Notes: generated by a model from the letters alone, not told the origin. Positions 36,073-46,253 are shown, counted from the first letter of the stretch. The stretch is DNA of 64,000 nucleotides from an uncultured Clostridia bacterium (GCA_934167495.1 CAKPKP010000002.1:85272-149271); one strand, 5' to 3'. Translations and numbers: made by a program.

Positions 36073-37920
36073 TTATTTTTTATTGTTAATTATTATACCA
36101 TACTTTTTACCATTAAGTATATTTTCCATAGAATTTTCACATTCAACTCCAACATATTCTACTCTTACTATATATAATTCTTCTCCTGAATTTAAAAAAT
36201 CTATATTGTTTAAAATTTGTATATCCTCATCTACAATTTTATATCCATTTGCATTCAAATATTCTATTTTACTTTCCAATAATTCGTAACTTATTGGTAC
36301 ATAGATTTTATTGGATTTTATTTTAGATAATTGAATTTCTCTAGCTTTATTTGTAGTAGCAACCCAATCTTCTAAATTATATATAGGTTCGTCTTTTCTT
36401 AATAATGTTGGCATTAAACTATCATCACGAATAGCTCCCCATGCACCATCTATGGTTATTTTTTCACTACATCTATCAGTAAATATCTTTTTCATATTTT
36501 CTATATAACTATATTCATTTCTTGACTCAAAATTAGTAAATTTGCATAAAATATTATATATATTATCATATTTTATTAATGCATTTAAAGAAATTGAATA
36601 TACACTAGATATTAATAATATAGCTAATAATATTATTGTTAATTTGTCAGTTTTTAAAATTATTTTTATATTTTTATTAGATATTCTTTCTAATATTATA
36701 ACCAAAATTATTATATTTGATAATGTAAGTAATATTGTTGCATATCTTACATAACCTAGTAAAACTTTTGACCATAAAATATATGTAAGAACAAGTACTA
36801 ATATCATTTCAAATAATTTATCAAATTGTTTTCTTTTTATTTTTACAGTCTCAATTAATAATATTATTACAAATCCTATTCCCCACATTATATCTATTAA
36901 TCTTGAATCATATGCACGTTTCCCATTCAATGTTGCTACTATTGGCCATAATAATAATTCAATTATATTGGTATATCCAAAGTTTGTATCTTTCCAATTA
37001 TCACAAGTAAAATATTCAGATTTAAATACACCATTATAATATGGAAATATCGGATTTCCTGTTTGTATTAGATTATATATAGAATATATTAAAAGTGGAA
37101 AGACTAATAATAAAACTGAAATTATATAATCTCTTAATTTTAAATTTTTTAATTCTTTTATATTCTTTAAAAGGAAACAAATTGCAAGTGGAATAAGTAG
37201 CGCTATATTTGATATCTTTAATGTTATTGATATTCCTATTATTAGTGAAAATATATACAATTTTATTTTTCCTTTTAAAATATCTTTCTCAAAAAATGCT
37301 ATATAAAATATTTCAAGTAAAAAACATAATGAATAATTATCAATATAATAAGTACCACACCATCCTATAATAATGCTCATAGTTAAAGGAAAAATTGAAA
37401 ATATAGATATTAACTTTTCACTTACATTTTTAGTCATTTCCTTTAAAAATTTCTTTATTTGATAAAAAATTACTATCAATATGTAATAAGAACCAATTGT
37501 TCCCAACCTATATCCTAATATATTTCTAAATAAAAAATTTACTCTATCTGCTAGTGGATATAAAAATGAATTTACAGCTCTACCTGCAAAAAAGTCATAA
37601 TTTATTTTATCCATAAAAGGATTTTCTTGAAGATATATATGATAACTTAATGTATCCCATGAGTTATCTGGCACTGCAACTGTTGTAATAAAATATAAAA
37701 ATAAAAGTGTTAAAAATATTAAATCAAATTTATTAAAATCTTTTGAGAAAATTATTTTTTTCTTATACTTTAATATTCCAAATATTAATAGGTTTACAAT
37801 TATTCCAAAAGCAATTGCATATACGTATTTAAGTCCTATTATATATATAGCAGTGTCTGCAATACAAACACTGCTTGTTAAAAATAGTAATATAAAAAAA
37901 TGTATATTAAACTTTTTCAT
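36073..37920 (-). CDS. Polytopic membrane protein, glycosyltransferase-like
   Basis: This 615-residue protein has about eleven membrane helices followed by a soluble C-terminal part of about 130 residues. The first external loop contains D-N-S-W-D-T-L-S-Y-H-I-Y-L, an acidic motif placed like the catalytic loop of GT-C fold glycosyltransferases and related DUF proteins. I cannot name a substrate. The ATG directly follows the TAA of the phosphofructokinase gene with GGAGAG inside that gene's end, so translation is coupled. Confidence 0.75.
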   Translation of the reverse strand: MKKFNIHFFILLFLTSSVCIADTAIYIIGLKYVYAIAFGIIVNLLIFGILKYKKKIIFSKDFNKFDLIFLTLLFLYFITTVAVPDNSWDTLSYHIYLQENPFMDKINYDFFAGRAVNSFLYPLADRVNFLFRNILGYRLGTIGSYYILIVIFYQIKKFLKEMTKNVSEKLISIFSIFPLTMSIIIGWCGTYYIDNYSLCFLLEIFYIAFFEKDILKGKIKLYIFSLIIGISITLKISNIALLIPLAICFLLKNIKELKNLKLRDYIISVLLLVFPLLIYSIYNLIQTGNPIFPYYNGVFKSEYFTCDNWKDTNFGYTNIIELLLWPIVATLNGKRAYDSRLIDIMWGIGFVIILLIETVKIKRKQFDKLFEMILVLVLTYILWSKVLLGYVRYATILLTLSNIIILVIILERISNKNIKIILKTDKLTIILLAILLISSVYSISLNALIKYDNIYNILCKFTNFESRNEYSYIENMKKIFTDRCSEKITIDGAWGAIRDDSLMPTLLRKDEPIYNLEDWVATTNKAREIQLSKIKSNKIYVPISYELLESKIEYLNANGYKIVDEDIQILNNIDFLNSGEELYIVRVEYVGVECENSMENILNGKKYGIIINNKK

Positions 37921-39057
37921 TTACTCTCCTAATTCAATTCCTATACTTCTAGCTGTTTGAATTAATTCATCATCCATTTGGATTTTTCTTATGTTACTTG
38001 TTTGAGTATTACCAGATGCAGCTCCTATTTCTTTGTTTGCTCCAACTACATCTTCTAGTGAAATATAACCAAGTTTTCCATTTTTGAAAGTTACTAAAAC
38101 ATTAAATATTCCATTCATAGCTAATTCCATAGCTTTCATTCCATATTTTGTTGATAATATTCTATCATATGCTGTAGGTGTTCCACCTCTTTGTACATAT
38201 CCTAAAACAGTACATCTTGAAACCATTCCTGTTAATTCTTCTAGGTCTTGTGCTACTTTTTCTCCGATTCCACCTAATCTTATATTATCTAATCCTTTTC
38301 CATCATCTAATTGTTTTTTTACAATTATTTCACCATCTTTTGGCTTTGCTCCCTCTGAAACAACTACTATACTAAATTCTTTTCCATTTGCTTTTCTTTC
38401 TAATACTTTTTTAGCTACTTTATTTATGTCATATGGAATCTCTGGAATTAAGGCTACATCTGCTCCACCAGCTATTGCTGAATCTAATGCTATCCATCCT
38501 GCATATCTTCCCATTACTTCTAATACCATTATTCTATGATGAGATGCTGCTGTTGTATGAAGTCTATCTAAAGCTTCTGTAGCAACAGATACAGCTGTGT
38601 TAAATCCAAAAGTTACATCTGTATGTGCAACATCATTATCAATAGTCTTTGGAACTCCTATTACATTTATTCCTCTTAAAGAGAAATCTCTTCCTGATTT
38701 TTGTGTTCCGTCTCCTCCTAAAGTAAATAAACAATCAAAACCAGCTTCTTTTATGTTATCTATACATTTTTGTGACATGTCTTTATATACAACTTGTCCA
38801 TTTTCTTCAACTTTTAAATTAAATACATTTGTACTATTTGATGTTCCAATTATTGTTCCACCTCTATGAAGTAATCCTGATGCATTTCCATTTGAATCTA
38901 ATTTTATATAATCATTATTTAGAAGTCCTTTGTATCCTTCTATATATCCATAACATTCTATTCCATTATTTTCTGCTGTTTTTACTATAGCTCTTATTAC
39001 AGCATTTAATCCTGGTGCATCTCCACCATTAGTAAGTATTGCAACTTTTTTAATCAT
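37921..39057 (-). CDS. pfk: 6-phosphofructokinase (group III type)
   Basis: This glycolytic enzyme phosphorylates fructose 6-phosphate. It has N-G-G-D-A-P-G-L-N near residue 10, the phosphoryl-donor site G-G-D-G-T near residue 103, the catalytic P-K-T-I-D-N-D near residue 125, and M-G-R-Y-A-G-W near residue 174. G in GGDGT points to ATP as donor, while K in PKTIDND is typical of the PPi and mixed group, so the donor is uncertain. The length of 378 residues is longer than classic PfkA (320). AGGAGGAAG precedes the ATG. It is the first gene of an operon with two membrane proteins. Confidence 0.92.
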   Translation of the reverse strand: MIKKVAILTNGGDAPGLNAVIRAIVKTAENNGIECYGYIEGYKGLLNNDYIKLDSNGNASGLLHRGGTIIGTSNSTNVFNLKVEENGQVVYKDMSQKCIDNIKEAGFDCLFTLGGDGTQKSGRDFSLRGINVIGVPKTIDNDVAHTDVTFGFNTAVSVATEALDRLHTTAASHHRIMVLEVMGRYAGWIALDSAIAGGADVALIPEIPYDINKVAKKVLERKANGKEFSIVVVSEGAKPKDGEIIVKKQLDDGKGLDNIRLGGIGEKVAQDLEELTGMVSRCTVLGYVQRGGTPTAYDRILSTKYGMKAMELAMNGIFNVLVTFKNGKLGYISLEDVVGANKEIGAASGNTQTSNIRKIQMDDELIQTARSIGIELGE

Positions 39058-39204
39058 TTTACTTCCTCCTAAAAATTTTATCTTTTTAATTATATTTATT
39101 TTATATCATTTGTTAATATTTTTTTCAAGTATATTATTTGATATGTTTCATTTTTTATGTTATAATGAATTATGTAAATTAATATGGAAGGCGGTTGTTT
39201 TTTT

Positions 39205-39420
39205 ATGTATGAGGGCAATCCTACTCTTTTAGAGCTAAAATCAGCATTACTCTCAGAAATAAAGAAAGGAGAAGGAAAGGTTTCATCTCAGCAGTTTGAA
39301 GTTACTTTACCCAAAAAATATAGCCATAAAGCTATAAAAAAGGTGCTTTTAAGTCTTGGGTATGAAGCCCGAACCAAAAAGCCTGAGCTCAAATTTACAA
39401 TTCGTAAATTAAAATCGTAA
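39205..39420 (+). CDS. Small protein of unknown function, foreign-looking
   Basis: This is a 71-residue basic protein (M-Y-E-G-N-P-T-L-L-E-L, ending R-K-L-K-S) on the plus strand between minus-strand genes. Codon use is richer in G and C than that of its neighbours. A good promoter lies upstream (TTGATA, 17 bases, TATAAT near 39139-39167). I chose the ATG at 39205; an earlier ATG at 39184 would add seven residues and lacks a clear ribosome site, while GGAAGG precedes the later one. It is a single-gene unit with a terminator. I do not recognise the family; no CGG codon is present. Confidence 0.6.
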   Translation: MYEGNPTLLELKSALLSEIKKGEGKVSSQQFEVTLPKKYSHKAIKKVLLSLGYEARTKKPELKFTIRKLKS

Positions 39421-39429
39421 ATTTGAGTT

Positions 39430-39446
39430 GTATCAAAATTTGATAC
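39430..39446. repeat. Perfect 17-base palindrome between stop and terminator
   Basis: The sequence gtatcaaaatttgatac is self-complementary around its central base. It could be an operator or simply an extra hairpin. Confidence 0.4.
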
Positions 39447-39451
39447 TAACA

Positions 39452-39480
39452 AAAGCTTGCAATAACACATTGCAAGCTTT
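39452..39480 (+). terminator. Terminator of the small plus-strand gene
   Basis: Twelve-base perfect arms (aaagcttgcaat / attgcaagcttt) with a 5-base loop. Confidence 0.85.
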
Positions 39481-39535
39481 ATCATATTTTAGGAATACTT
39501 TGAAAAACTTTCCTTAGAATACAATACTAGCACAA

Positions 39536-39724
39536 TTATTTATCAAATATCATTTTTATTCCCCATATACCTGATATTCCTACTAAAGTATATACTATTC
39601 TAGTAAATACAGACATTTCTCCAAATAAAGTGGCAACTAAATCAAATTTGAAAATACCGATTAGGCCCCAATTTATTGCACCTATTGTAATTAAAACTAA
39701 GGCAATTTTATCTATAACTTTCAT
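39536..39724 (-). CDS. DUF378 family small membrane protein
   Basis: This 62-residue protein has two membrane helices. The pattern I-A-L-V-L-I-T-I-G-A-I-N-W-G-L-I-G-I-F-K-F-D-L-V is the DUF378 signature, and the second helix follows R-I-V-Y-T-L-V-G-I-S-G-I-W-G. Its function is unknown. GGAGGTATAAAG precedes the ATG. Confidence 0.88.
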   Translation of the reverse strand: MKVIDKIALVLITIGAINWGLIGIFKFDLVATLFGEMSVFTRIVYTLVGISGIWGIKMIFDK

Positions 39725-39796
39725 CTTTATACCTCCATATATATTCGCATATATATGGTTTATTTTCTCTAAATTTCGATTTTTTATTCATTTATA

Positions 39797-41830
39797 CTAC
39801 AATATTATTCTTAAAATCTCAGATACGCTCCAAGCTTGAGATATTGTTCCACCTGGATTAAAAGGTGCTTGTGAGTTGTATAACTCTGAAATAGTACCAA
39901 TTGCAGCATCTTCATAAACAGCTTTTTTAAATGTTTTTATTGTTCCTTCTCTAAATTTTTCATATTCTTCCTGTAATTTTGCTTTTTCTTTTTCGTTTTT
40001 TTCAAATTTTATTTTGTTTTTAAAGCTATCTGCATATACCCCTAAAAGCCAAACCCATGTTATTCCTTGATGATAACTACTATCTCTTTTAAAAGGATCT
40101 CCCTCATATATTGCTATATAATTTTTTTCGCCTTTTGCCAATGATTTTAATCCATATTTTGTTAATAATTTTTCTTTTACAGTTTCAAATATAGTCTTTC
40201 CAGTGTCCGAATTTGGATCAATTACTGGATAAGTTACTGATAAACTAAATAATTGATTTGGTCTTATTTTTCCATCACCTAAAACGTCAAATAAAGATTT
40301 CTTTTTCTCATTATAAAACTTTTTATTAAATGTTGTTTTATGTTTTTTAGCCATTTTATTGCACTCTTCTGCAAGCTGTGGTTCATTAAAAATTGTAGCT
40401 AAATTTTCCAATGTTTTTAAAGCATTATACCATAACGCATTTATCTCTACCGCTTTTCCATTTCTTGGGGTTACCGGCATACCTCCAGCTTTTGCATCCA
40501 TCCAAGTATTCTGAGTATTATCAGTTCCCGAAACTAATAAGGAATCTTTATCTATATATATATTATTATCATCTAAATTAATACCTTGAATATAATTTTT
40601 TACTACATTTTTTAATATATCATACATTTTTTCTTCTACAAATTTATAGTCACCTGTATACTTTATATATTTATTTATTTGCTCAAATAGTAAAAGTGAA
40701 CTGTCTACACTATTATATAAAGGTCTACTATCAAATCCAGAATATCCATTAGGTACTAAACCAAATTTTATATCTCTCGTAAATGTTAATAAAACCTCTC
40801 TTGCAATATCAAATCTTTTTGTAACAAGTAACAATCCTTCAAAAGAAATAAATGCATCTCTTCCCCAGTCTAAAAACCATGGATATCCTGCAATTATTGT
40901 GTGTAAACTAAAAGCATGTCTGTATATAATGAAGCTATCAGTTGAAATTATTAAATCTTCTAATAATTCATTATACTCTCTATCTGCTTTTAGCATTTTT
41001 TTCTTTTCTTTAATTAATTCTGTTTTGTCTACAATATTTTTTAATCTCTTTATTTCTTTTTCTATTATATCTTTTCCAGATAATTCTTCTATATTTTCTT
41101 CTAATGAACATACAAAAGTTATTTCTTTTTCCTCGTTTTTGTTTATTATGACTTCATATCTTCCTGGAACTAAATGATTTTCTTCTGGGTAAAAGCCTCT
41201 TTTTTCTTCTTCAATATAATACATATTTCTAAACATATCGTTATAATGTTCAATATAATTTCCGTCTGAGATGTGCATATATATTGGAGTAGTTCTATTA
41301 TCATCAATGACTAATCTTACTTTTTTATTATTACTTATAGTTTGTCTAAAATTAAATTCATGATTTGAAGTCATGCAATGAAAATCTCTAAAATTCATTA
41401 TCGGTGCTAATTTTAATATTACATCACTATCATTATTATTTGTAATTTTGTATGTAACTATTACAGTATTTCTACCATATTGCATACAAACTTTTTTAAC
41501 TATATCTACATTTTCTATTTTGTATTCAAATATTGGAATATATTTCTTTTCGAAATTATCTAAATATTTATATCCATCTGAAATATAATTTTTACAAACA
41601 TTAGTATATAAGTTATAATTTTTTCCACATATTTCTAAACTTTCATCTAATTTTGAAAGAATTAAATATCTTCGTGAAGGTGGCAAAAGTGGAGCTACTA
41701 GTAATCCATGATATTTTCTTGTATTAGCTCCAAGTACAGTAGAACTGCTATATCCACCAATTCCATTTGTAATAATCCATTCTCTCAATAATCCATTCTT
41801 TAAATCTAATTGTTCCTTTTCTAATTTCAT
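39797..41830 (-). CDS. Glycogen debranching enzyme (amylo-alpha-1,6-glucosidase)
   Basis: This 677-residue enzyme hydrolyses alpha-1,6 branches in glycogen-like polymers. It has the N-terminal GDE beta domain (E-W-I-I-T-N-G-I-G-G-Y-S-S-S-T-V at about 13-28, N-T-R-K-Y-H-G-L-L-V) and the C-terminal (alpha/alpha)6 barrel of the GH133 type (Y-P-W-F-L-D-W-G-R-D-A near residue 315, H-Q-G-I-T-W-V-W-L-L-G near 590). Both parts are complete. GAGAGGA precedes the ATG. It is not obviously linked with other glycogen genes here. Confidence 0.92.
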   Translation of the reverse strand: MKLEKEQLDLKNGLLREWIITNGIGGYSSSTVLGANTRKYHGLLVAPLLPPSRRYLILSKLDESLEICGKNYNLYTNVCKNYISDGYKYLDNFEKKYIPIFEYKIENVDIVKKVCMQYGRNTVIVTYKITNNNDSDVILKLAPIMNFRDFHCMTSNHEFNFRQTISNNKKVRLVIDDNRTTPIYMHISDGNYIEHYNDMFRNMYYIEEEKRGFYPEENHLVPGRYEVIINKNEEKEITFVCSLEENIEELSGKDIIEKEIKRLKNIVDKTELIKEKKKMLKADREYNELLEDLIISTDSFIIYRHAFSLHTIIAGYPWFLDWGRDAFISFEGLLLVTKRFDIAREVLLTFTRDIKFGLVPNGYSGFDSRPLYNSVDSSLLLFEQINKYIKYTGDYKFVEEKMYDILKNVVKNYIQGINLDDNNIYIDKDSLLVSGTDNTQNTWMDAKAGGMPVTPRNGKAVEINALWYNALKTLENLATIFNEPQLAEECNKMAKKHKTTFNKKFYNEKKKSLFDVLGDGKIRPNQLFSLSVTYPVIDPNSDTGKTIFETVKEKLLTKYGLKSLAKGEKNYIAIYEGDPFKRDSSYHQGITWVWLLGVYADSFKNKIKFEKNEKEKAKLQEEYEKFREGTIKTFKKAVYEDAAIGTISELYNSQAPFNPGGTISQAWSVSEILRIIL

Positions 41831-41875
41831 TTGTATATCCTCTCAAAATAATAAATTTGTTTATATAATATTGTA

Positions 41876-43561
41876 TTAAACATTTTTATTTAATTGTTTA
41901 TTTGCTTTTTTCTCTCTTTTTTCTTTTATTTTTTCTTGAGTATTTTCTCTACTTAGTGTTAATTTTTCTATTTCTTTTGCCAAATCTTCTTGTTTAACTT
42001 CTTTCTTTTTTCTTGTATTTTTTTGCATTTTTTCTATTTCTTCTGCTATTCTTCTATTTTCAGCAGTTTGTGCCTCAGCTGTTTGAATTGATTTTACTCT
42101 ATCTTTATATTTATTGCTAAATTTACTTGTTCTTTTATGGTTGCTTGTAGTTACTTTTCTTTCTGCTTTTTTTACAATATTTTTATGATTTTTTAACATT
42201 TTATTATGTTTTTTCTCAATTTTCTTTTCTTCTTTTAATACTGAATTTAATAATAAATATTGTGTACTTCCTTGTTTATCCTTAAATTTCAAGTCATTGC
42301 AAATTAATTCTATAATAGATGTTGCAATAACATCTGGGTTATGTCTTATTTTATCATTTACTATAGTAGACATATTTTTTTGAATAATCTTTACGCCTTT
42401 ACTTGTTGCTTTTGATATATCTTGGTCTACTACATCTGAACCTTCTTTATTATATTTTCTAACATATTCTGGCATAACTTCTCCAGTATCGCATATACAA
42501 AAATCCATTACCTCTTTACCTACGTGGTCTATTATTGCTTGAATATGATCAGATACAGAATAATTATCTGTTTGACCTTGCTCTGTCATTATATTTGTTA
42601 CATAAACCTTTATTGCTTTACTTTCTTTAATTGCTTTTGCTACATTTTTTACTAATAAGTTTGGAATTACATTAGTATATAAGCTTCCTGGTCCTATAAC
42701 TATAGCATCAGCATCTGCAATTGCTTCTAAGACTCCTGGTGCAGGTCTACAATTAGAAGGTGAAATATATATTCTATTTATTTTTTCTACTCTATTTGTA
42801 ACTATTTCTGGGATTTTATCTTTTTCTTCTATGGTTGTCCCATCATTTAATTCTGCACAAATTGTAATTTCGTCTAAAGTTACTGGTAATACTTTTCCTA
42901 TTATATTTAAAACTTCTGTACTATGTTTTATTCCCTCTGAAATATCTCCACATAGCTCTTTCATTGCTAAAAGATAAATATCACCAAAGCATAAATTTCT
43001 TAATCTTTCATTTTGAAATTTTAAATTCATTAAATGTTTCATTAATTCTTCTTTATCTGATAATGAAATTATGCTTTCTTTAATATCATTTAATGGTAAT
43101 AAATTTAATTCTTTTCTTGATTGAGTTATATCGGCTCCATAATCTGACATTGTTACAATTGCTGTTATGTTATTTGTATATTTCTTTAATCCTTTAATAA
43201 CAGTATTTAAACCTGTTCCTCCACCAATTACAACTACTTTTGGTCCTTCTTCATATACTCTTTTATTAAAAATTAATGACTTTATATTTACACTTGCTTT
43301 TTTTCCTTTTACAGTAGTAGTATCATTGGCCTCGATTAATAATTCCAATGTTCTCTTTTGAATAAATATTATTCCTAATATTACAAATATAAAACCAAAA
43401 ACAAATAATAATATTATTGGTAATAAATCTAGAAATTCTAATTTATCTGCTACTAAAATTTTAGAAAATCCATAACAAGATAAAACTATTCCTATTAAAA
43501 TTAACAACATCCATCTTTTAATTTTTGTGCTTGCTTTAAACCATTCAAAAAAACCTTTCAT
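41876..43561 (-). CDS. yvcK: YvcK/CofD-like gluconeogenesis factor with membrane anchor
   Basis: This protein of about 561 residues has two N-terminal membrane helices, a CofD-like nucleotide-binding domain (V-V-I-G-G-G-T-G-L-N-T-V-I, then A-D-A-I-V-I-G-P-G-S-L-Y-T-N-V) and a long lysine-rich coiled-coil tail. YvcK proteins control cell-wall precursor flux and bind UDP-sugars. The motif after the glycine loop reads S-D-Y-G-A-D rather than the more usual A-D-D-G-G-S, so it may be a variant. I chose the ATG at 43561 (M-K-G-F-F-E-W-F) with AGGAGA in the end of murB. The pairing with murB supports a cell-wall role. Confidence 0.85.
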   Translation of the reverse strand: MKGFFEWFKASTKIKRWMLLILIGIVLSCYGFSKILVADKLEFLDLLPIILLFVFGFIFVILGIIFIQKRTLELLIEANDTTTVKGKKASVNIKSLIFNKRVYEEGPKVVVIGGGTGLNTVIKGLKKYTNNITAIVTMSDYGADITQSRKELNLLPLNDIKESIISLSDKEELMKHLMNLKFQNERLRNLCFGDIYLLAMKELCGDISEGIKHSTEVLNIIGKVLPVTLDEITICAELNDGTTIEEKDKIPEIVTNRVEKINRIYISPSNCRPAPGVLEAIADADAIVIGPGSLYTNVIPNLLVKNVAKAIKESKAIKVYVTNIMTEQGQTDNYSVSDHIQAIIDHVGKEVMDFCICDTGEVMPEYVRKYNKEGSDVVDQDISKATSKGVKIIQKNMSTIVNDKIRHNPDVIATSIIELICNDLKFKDKQGSTQYLLLNSVLKEEKKIEKKHNKMLKNHKNIVKKAERKVTTSNHKRTSKFSNKYKDRVKSIQTAEAQTAENRRIAEEIEKMQKNTRKKKEVKQEDLAKEIEKLTLSRENTQEKIKEKREKKANKQLNKNV

Positions 43562-43562
43562 T

Positions 43563-44492
43563 TTATTTTTTTCTCCTATCTTCTCCAACGATTAACACTT
43601 CTAATTCTAAATCGACATTATATTTTTCTTTAACTTTATTCTTTACATATTCAATTAGCTCTATAACATCATTTGCAGTAGCATTTCCTTTATTTACAAT
43701 AAATCCTGCGTGCATTGTAGAAACTTCTGCTCCACCTATTGAGAATCCTTTTAAACCACATTCGTCTATAAGACGTGCTGTAACAAATCCATCTCCTCTT
43801 TTAAAAACACTTCCTGCACTTGGCATTGTTATAGGTTGTTTTTGCTTTCTTTGTTCTGTTATTTCATTAATTTTATTGTCTATTATTTCTTTTTCACCAT
43901 AATTTAATTTTAATTTTGTTTCTAAAATTATTACTTCTTTTTTTGAAAAAATACTTCTTCTATACCCAAATTCGTGTTCCTCAGCGTTTATAATATAAAT
44001 GTTTCCATCATAATCCATGTATTTTGTTTCAACTACACAATCTTTCATTTCTGAACCATAAGCTCCAGCATTCATCTTTACTGCTCCACCTATAGTTCCT
44101 GGAATTCCAGATAAAAATTCAAGTCCTGCAATTTCTTTTTGACTAACTATTCTTGAAAGTTTAGCAACAGGATAGCCTGCTCCAACTATAATATCTACAT
44201 CATCATCATTTTCAAAAATACTTATATCTTGTAGATTTGGTTTTATTGTTATTCCTCTAATTCCACCATCCCTTACTAAGATATTACTTCCATTTCCTAA
44301 TATAAATACTGGTATATCATTTTCTTTTGAAAATTTTAAAATTGAAATAATTTCATCTTCAGTAGATGGTTTAACAAGAAAATCTGCTTTTCCACCAATT
44401 TTAAAAGATGTATGTAATTCCATTGGCTCATCTTTTAATATTTTATCTTTATCAATAAATTTTAATAATTCATTGTATATATCAAGCATCAT
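43563..44492 (-). CDS. murB: UDP-N-acetylenolpyruvoylglucosamine reductase MurB
   Basis: This FAD enzyme reduces UDP-GlcNAc-enolpyruvate to UDP-MurNAc in peptidoglycan synthesis. The FAD motif F-I-L-G-N-G-S-N-I-L-V is near residue 60, G-I-P-G-T-I-G-G-A-V-K-M-N-A-G-A-Y-G near 130, Y-R-R-S-I-F near 175, and the catalytic Ser in P-S-A-G-S-V-F-K-R near 225. It is a type IIb MurB of 309 residues. AGAGGAG precedes the ATG. The stop is one base before the yvcK ATG, an arrangement found in many Firmicutes. Confidence 0.96.
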   Translation of the reverse strand: MMLDIYNELLKFIDKDKILKDEPMELHTSFKIGGKADFLVKPSTEDEIISILKFSKENDIPVFILGNGSNILVRDGGIRGITIKPNLQDISIFENDDDVDIIVGAGYPVAKLSRIVSQKEIAGLEFLSGIPGTIGGAVKMNAGAYGSEMKDCVVETKYMDYDGNIYIINAEEHEFGYRRSIFSKKEVIILETKLKLNYGEKEIIDNKINEITEQRKQKQPITMPSAGSVFKRGDGFVTARLIDECGLKGFSIGGAEVSTMHAGFIVNKGNATANDVIELIEYVKNKVKEKYNVDLELEVLIVGEDRRKK

Positions 44493-44585
44493 AAAATCTC
44501 CTCTAATATATTTTTAATATGTACAAATACTATCATTTTTTTTATTTTTTTACAATAGTAAAATTAAACTTATATACTAAAAATA

Positions 44586-44744
44586 TCACTTTGTAATAGC
44601 AATAGTACTTAAATTTTGACCAAGAGTTGAAAAGAAATTACCAAGCAAATCTGTTTCATCTGCTGATAAATCCTCTGCTATAGCAATAGCCATAATACTA
44701 GCAAGCGTAACTAATTCACATCCATTTAATCCATCTAAACACAT
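44586..44744 (-). CDS. Small conserved clostridial protein (DUF6774-like)
   Basis: This 52-residue protein starts M-C-L-D-G-L-N-G-C-E-L-V-T-L-A-S and continues with I-A-I-A-E-D-L-S-A-D-E and L-L-G-N-F-F-S-T-L-G-Q-N-L. Short proteins with the C-E-L-V-x-L-A-S and N-F-F-x-x-L-G-Q-N-L motifs are widespread in Clostridia, and I recall them as DUF6774. Their function is unknown. AGAGGTAAATT precedes the ATG. The reading frame is clean and the gap between murB and the oxidoreductase gene holds nothing else. Confidence 0.75.
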   Translation of the reverse strand: MCLDGLNGCELVTLASIMAIAIAEDLSADETDLLGNFFSTLGQNLSTIAITK

Positions 44745-44783
44745 AATTTACCTCTTTATAATTCTTATGTGCTTATAATACAT

Positions 44784-46043
44784 TTATGCATTTCTATTTA
44801 GTTCAATTATTTTCAAAGCTGCTTTTCTTCCAGCAGATAATGCCCTACAAACAGTAGATTTTGACTCTGAAACATCACCACCTGCAAAAACATTTTCTAT
44901 GTTAGTTCTGCATTCATCGTCAATCTCAACTAAACCATATTCATTAATATTTATGCCCTCATCACTTAATATAGTTTTATTTGGTTTTAAACCTATCGCA
45001 AAAACTACTGTATTTGCTGGATAAGTAAACTCAGTATTTGGAATATCTACAGCTTTTTTATCAATTATATTTGTTTTTATGCAATTTACTCCTGTAATTT
45101 TTCCATTCTCATCTGATATTGCACTAATTACTCTAGTTTTATAATTTATTTTAACACCGTCTTCTATTGCCTCTTTTACTTCTATATCTCTTGCTGGCAT
45201 ATTTTCTTCATCTCTTCTATATAATATGCTAACATTTTTTGCTCCCATTCTAACAGCTGTTCTTGCACAATCTATTGCAACATTTCCTCCACCAATTACA
45301 ATTACATCTCCAAGATTTTTTATATTTCTTTCATTATTGTATTCTTTTAAAAAATATTCTGAATCATATATTTTTTCTACATTATTATCTGATAATTTAT
45401 ATGTAGTAGAAACTTCTGCACCTATTCCTAAAAATATATAATCATATTCTTCCTTCAATTGTTTTATATGTAAATTTTTTCCTAATTCTTTATTAAATTC
45501 AAATTTTGCACCATATGATTTTATATTTTCTATAATTCTATCTATATTTTCTTTTGATAGTCTAAAATCTGGTATACCATATCTTAACAATCCTCCTGCT
45601 AGTAACTCTTTTTCAAATACTGTTACATCATATCCATTATTTAAAAGTTCTATACAACAAGATAATCCAGCAGGTCCAGACCCAATTAAAGCAACTTTTT
45701 TATTTACTTTATTTTTAATTTCTTTATGTTTAATATTATATTTAGTTTCTATAGCCCATTCATTAACAAACTTTTCAAGCTTGCCGATTTGTGTTGGTTC
45801 TGATTTTACTCCTCTTACACAAGAACCTTGGCATTGCTCTTCTTGTGGACATACTAAACTACATATATAACTAAATTTATTATTTTCTTGTAAAATATTA
45901 TATGCTTCTCCATATTCCTTTGATTTTATTTTTTGAATAAATTCTGGTATATTTGTATTCATTGGACAAGCTTTGGTACAAGGTTTTGCTTTACAATTCA
46001 AGCAATACTCTGCCATTTTTTGTATTTCTTCTATTTTTTCCAT
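44784..46043 (-). CDS. GltD-like NAD(P)H-dependent oxidoreductase, glutamate synthase small-subunit family
   Basis: This 419-residue flavoprotein has an N-terminal iron-sulfur domain (C-L-N-C-K-A-K-P-C-T-K-A-C-P and C-P-Q-E-E-Q-C-Q-G-S-C), an FAD motif V-A-L-I-G-S-G-P-A-G-L-S near residue 115, and an NADPH motif V-I-V-I-G-G-G-N-V-A-I-D near residue 250. It ends with the FAD-binding G-G-D-V-S. It belongs to the group that feeds electrons to glutamate synthase or other partner enzymes. No large subunit is adjacent, so its partner is unknown. AGGAG precedes the ATG. Confidence 0.92.
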   Translation of the reverse strand: MEKIEEIQKMAEYCLNCKAKPCTKACPMNTNIPEFIQKIKSKEYGEAYNILQENNKFSYICSLVCPQEEQCQGSCVRGVKSEPTQIGKLEKFVNEWAIETKYNIKHKEIKNKVNKKVALIGSGPAGLSCCIELLNNGYDVTVFEKELLAGGLLRYGIPDFRLSKENIDRIIENIKSYGAKFEFNKELGKNLHIKQLKEEYDYIFLGIGAEVSTTYKLSDNNVEKIYDSEYFLKEYNNERNIKNLGDVIVIGGGNVAIDCARTAVRMGAKNVSILYRRDEENMPARDIEVKEAIEDGVKINYKTRVISAISDENGKITGVNCIKTNIIDKKAVDIPNTEFTYPANTVVFAIGLKPNKTILSDEGININEYGLVEIDDECRTNIENVFAGGDVSESKSTVCRALSAGRKAALKIIELNRNA

Positions 46044-46111
46044 AACTACTCCTATTTTTTTGTGTATTATATATTATTTGATTTATTTTTTCAACTTATA
46101 ATTAGAAGTTA

Positions 46112-46253
46112 AGAACAAAAGCGGACATTAATAACTTTTGCACTTATTAAAACATTTTGAAGTCCGCGTCTTTGTTCGTGTGCGAAATTTGCAAAGCAAA
46201 TTTCTGTACAAAGTATTTATATTATAGGAAGTTCAGAGAACTTTCTTATAATA
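46112..46253. repeat. Three-hairpin intergenic element, copy A
   Basis: It has a long stem (GAACAAAAGCGGAC pairing with GTCCGCGTCTTTGTTC), a hairpin gaaatttgc/gcaaatttc, and a hairpin around tataggaagttc/gaactttcttata. It is almost identical to copy B at 50801. Confidence 0.85.

Noticed and set aside
46112..46253. Element A as an ordinary terminator
   Set aside because: It is far longer than a terminator, lacks a T run after its first stems, and a separate terminator for the gene at 46312 lies beside it.
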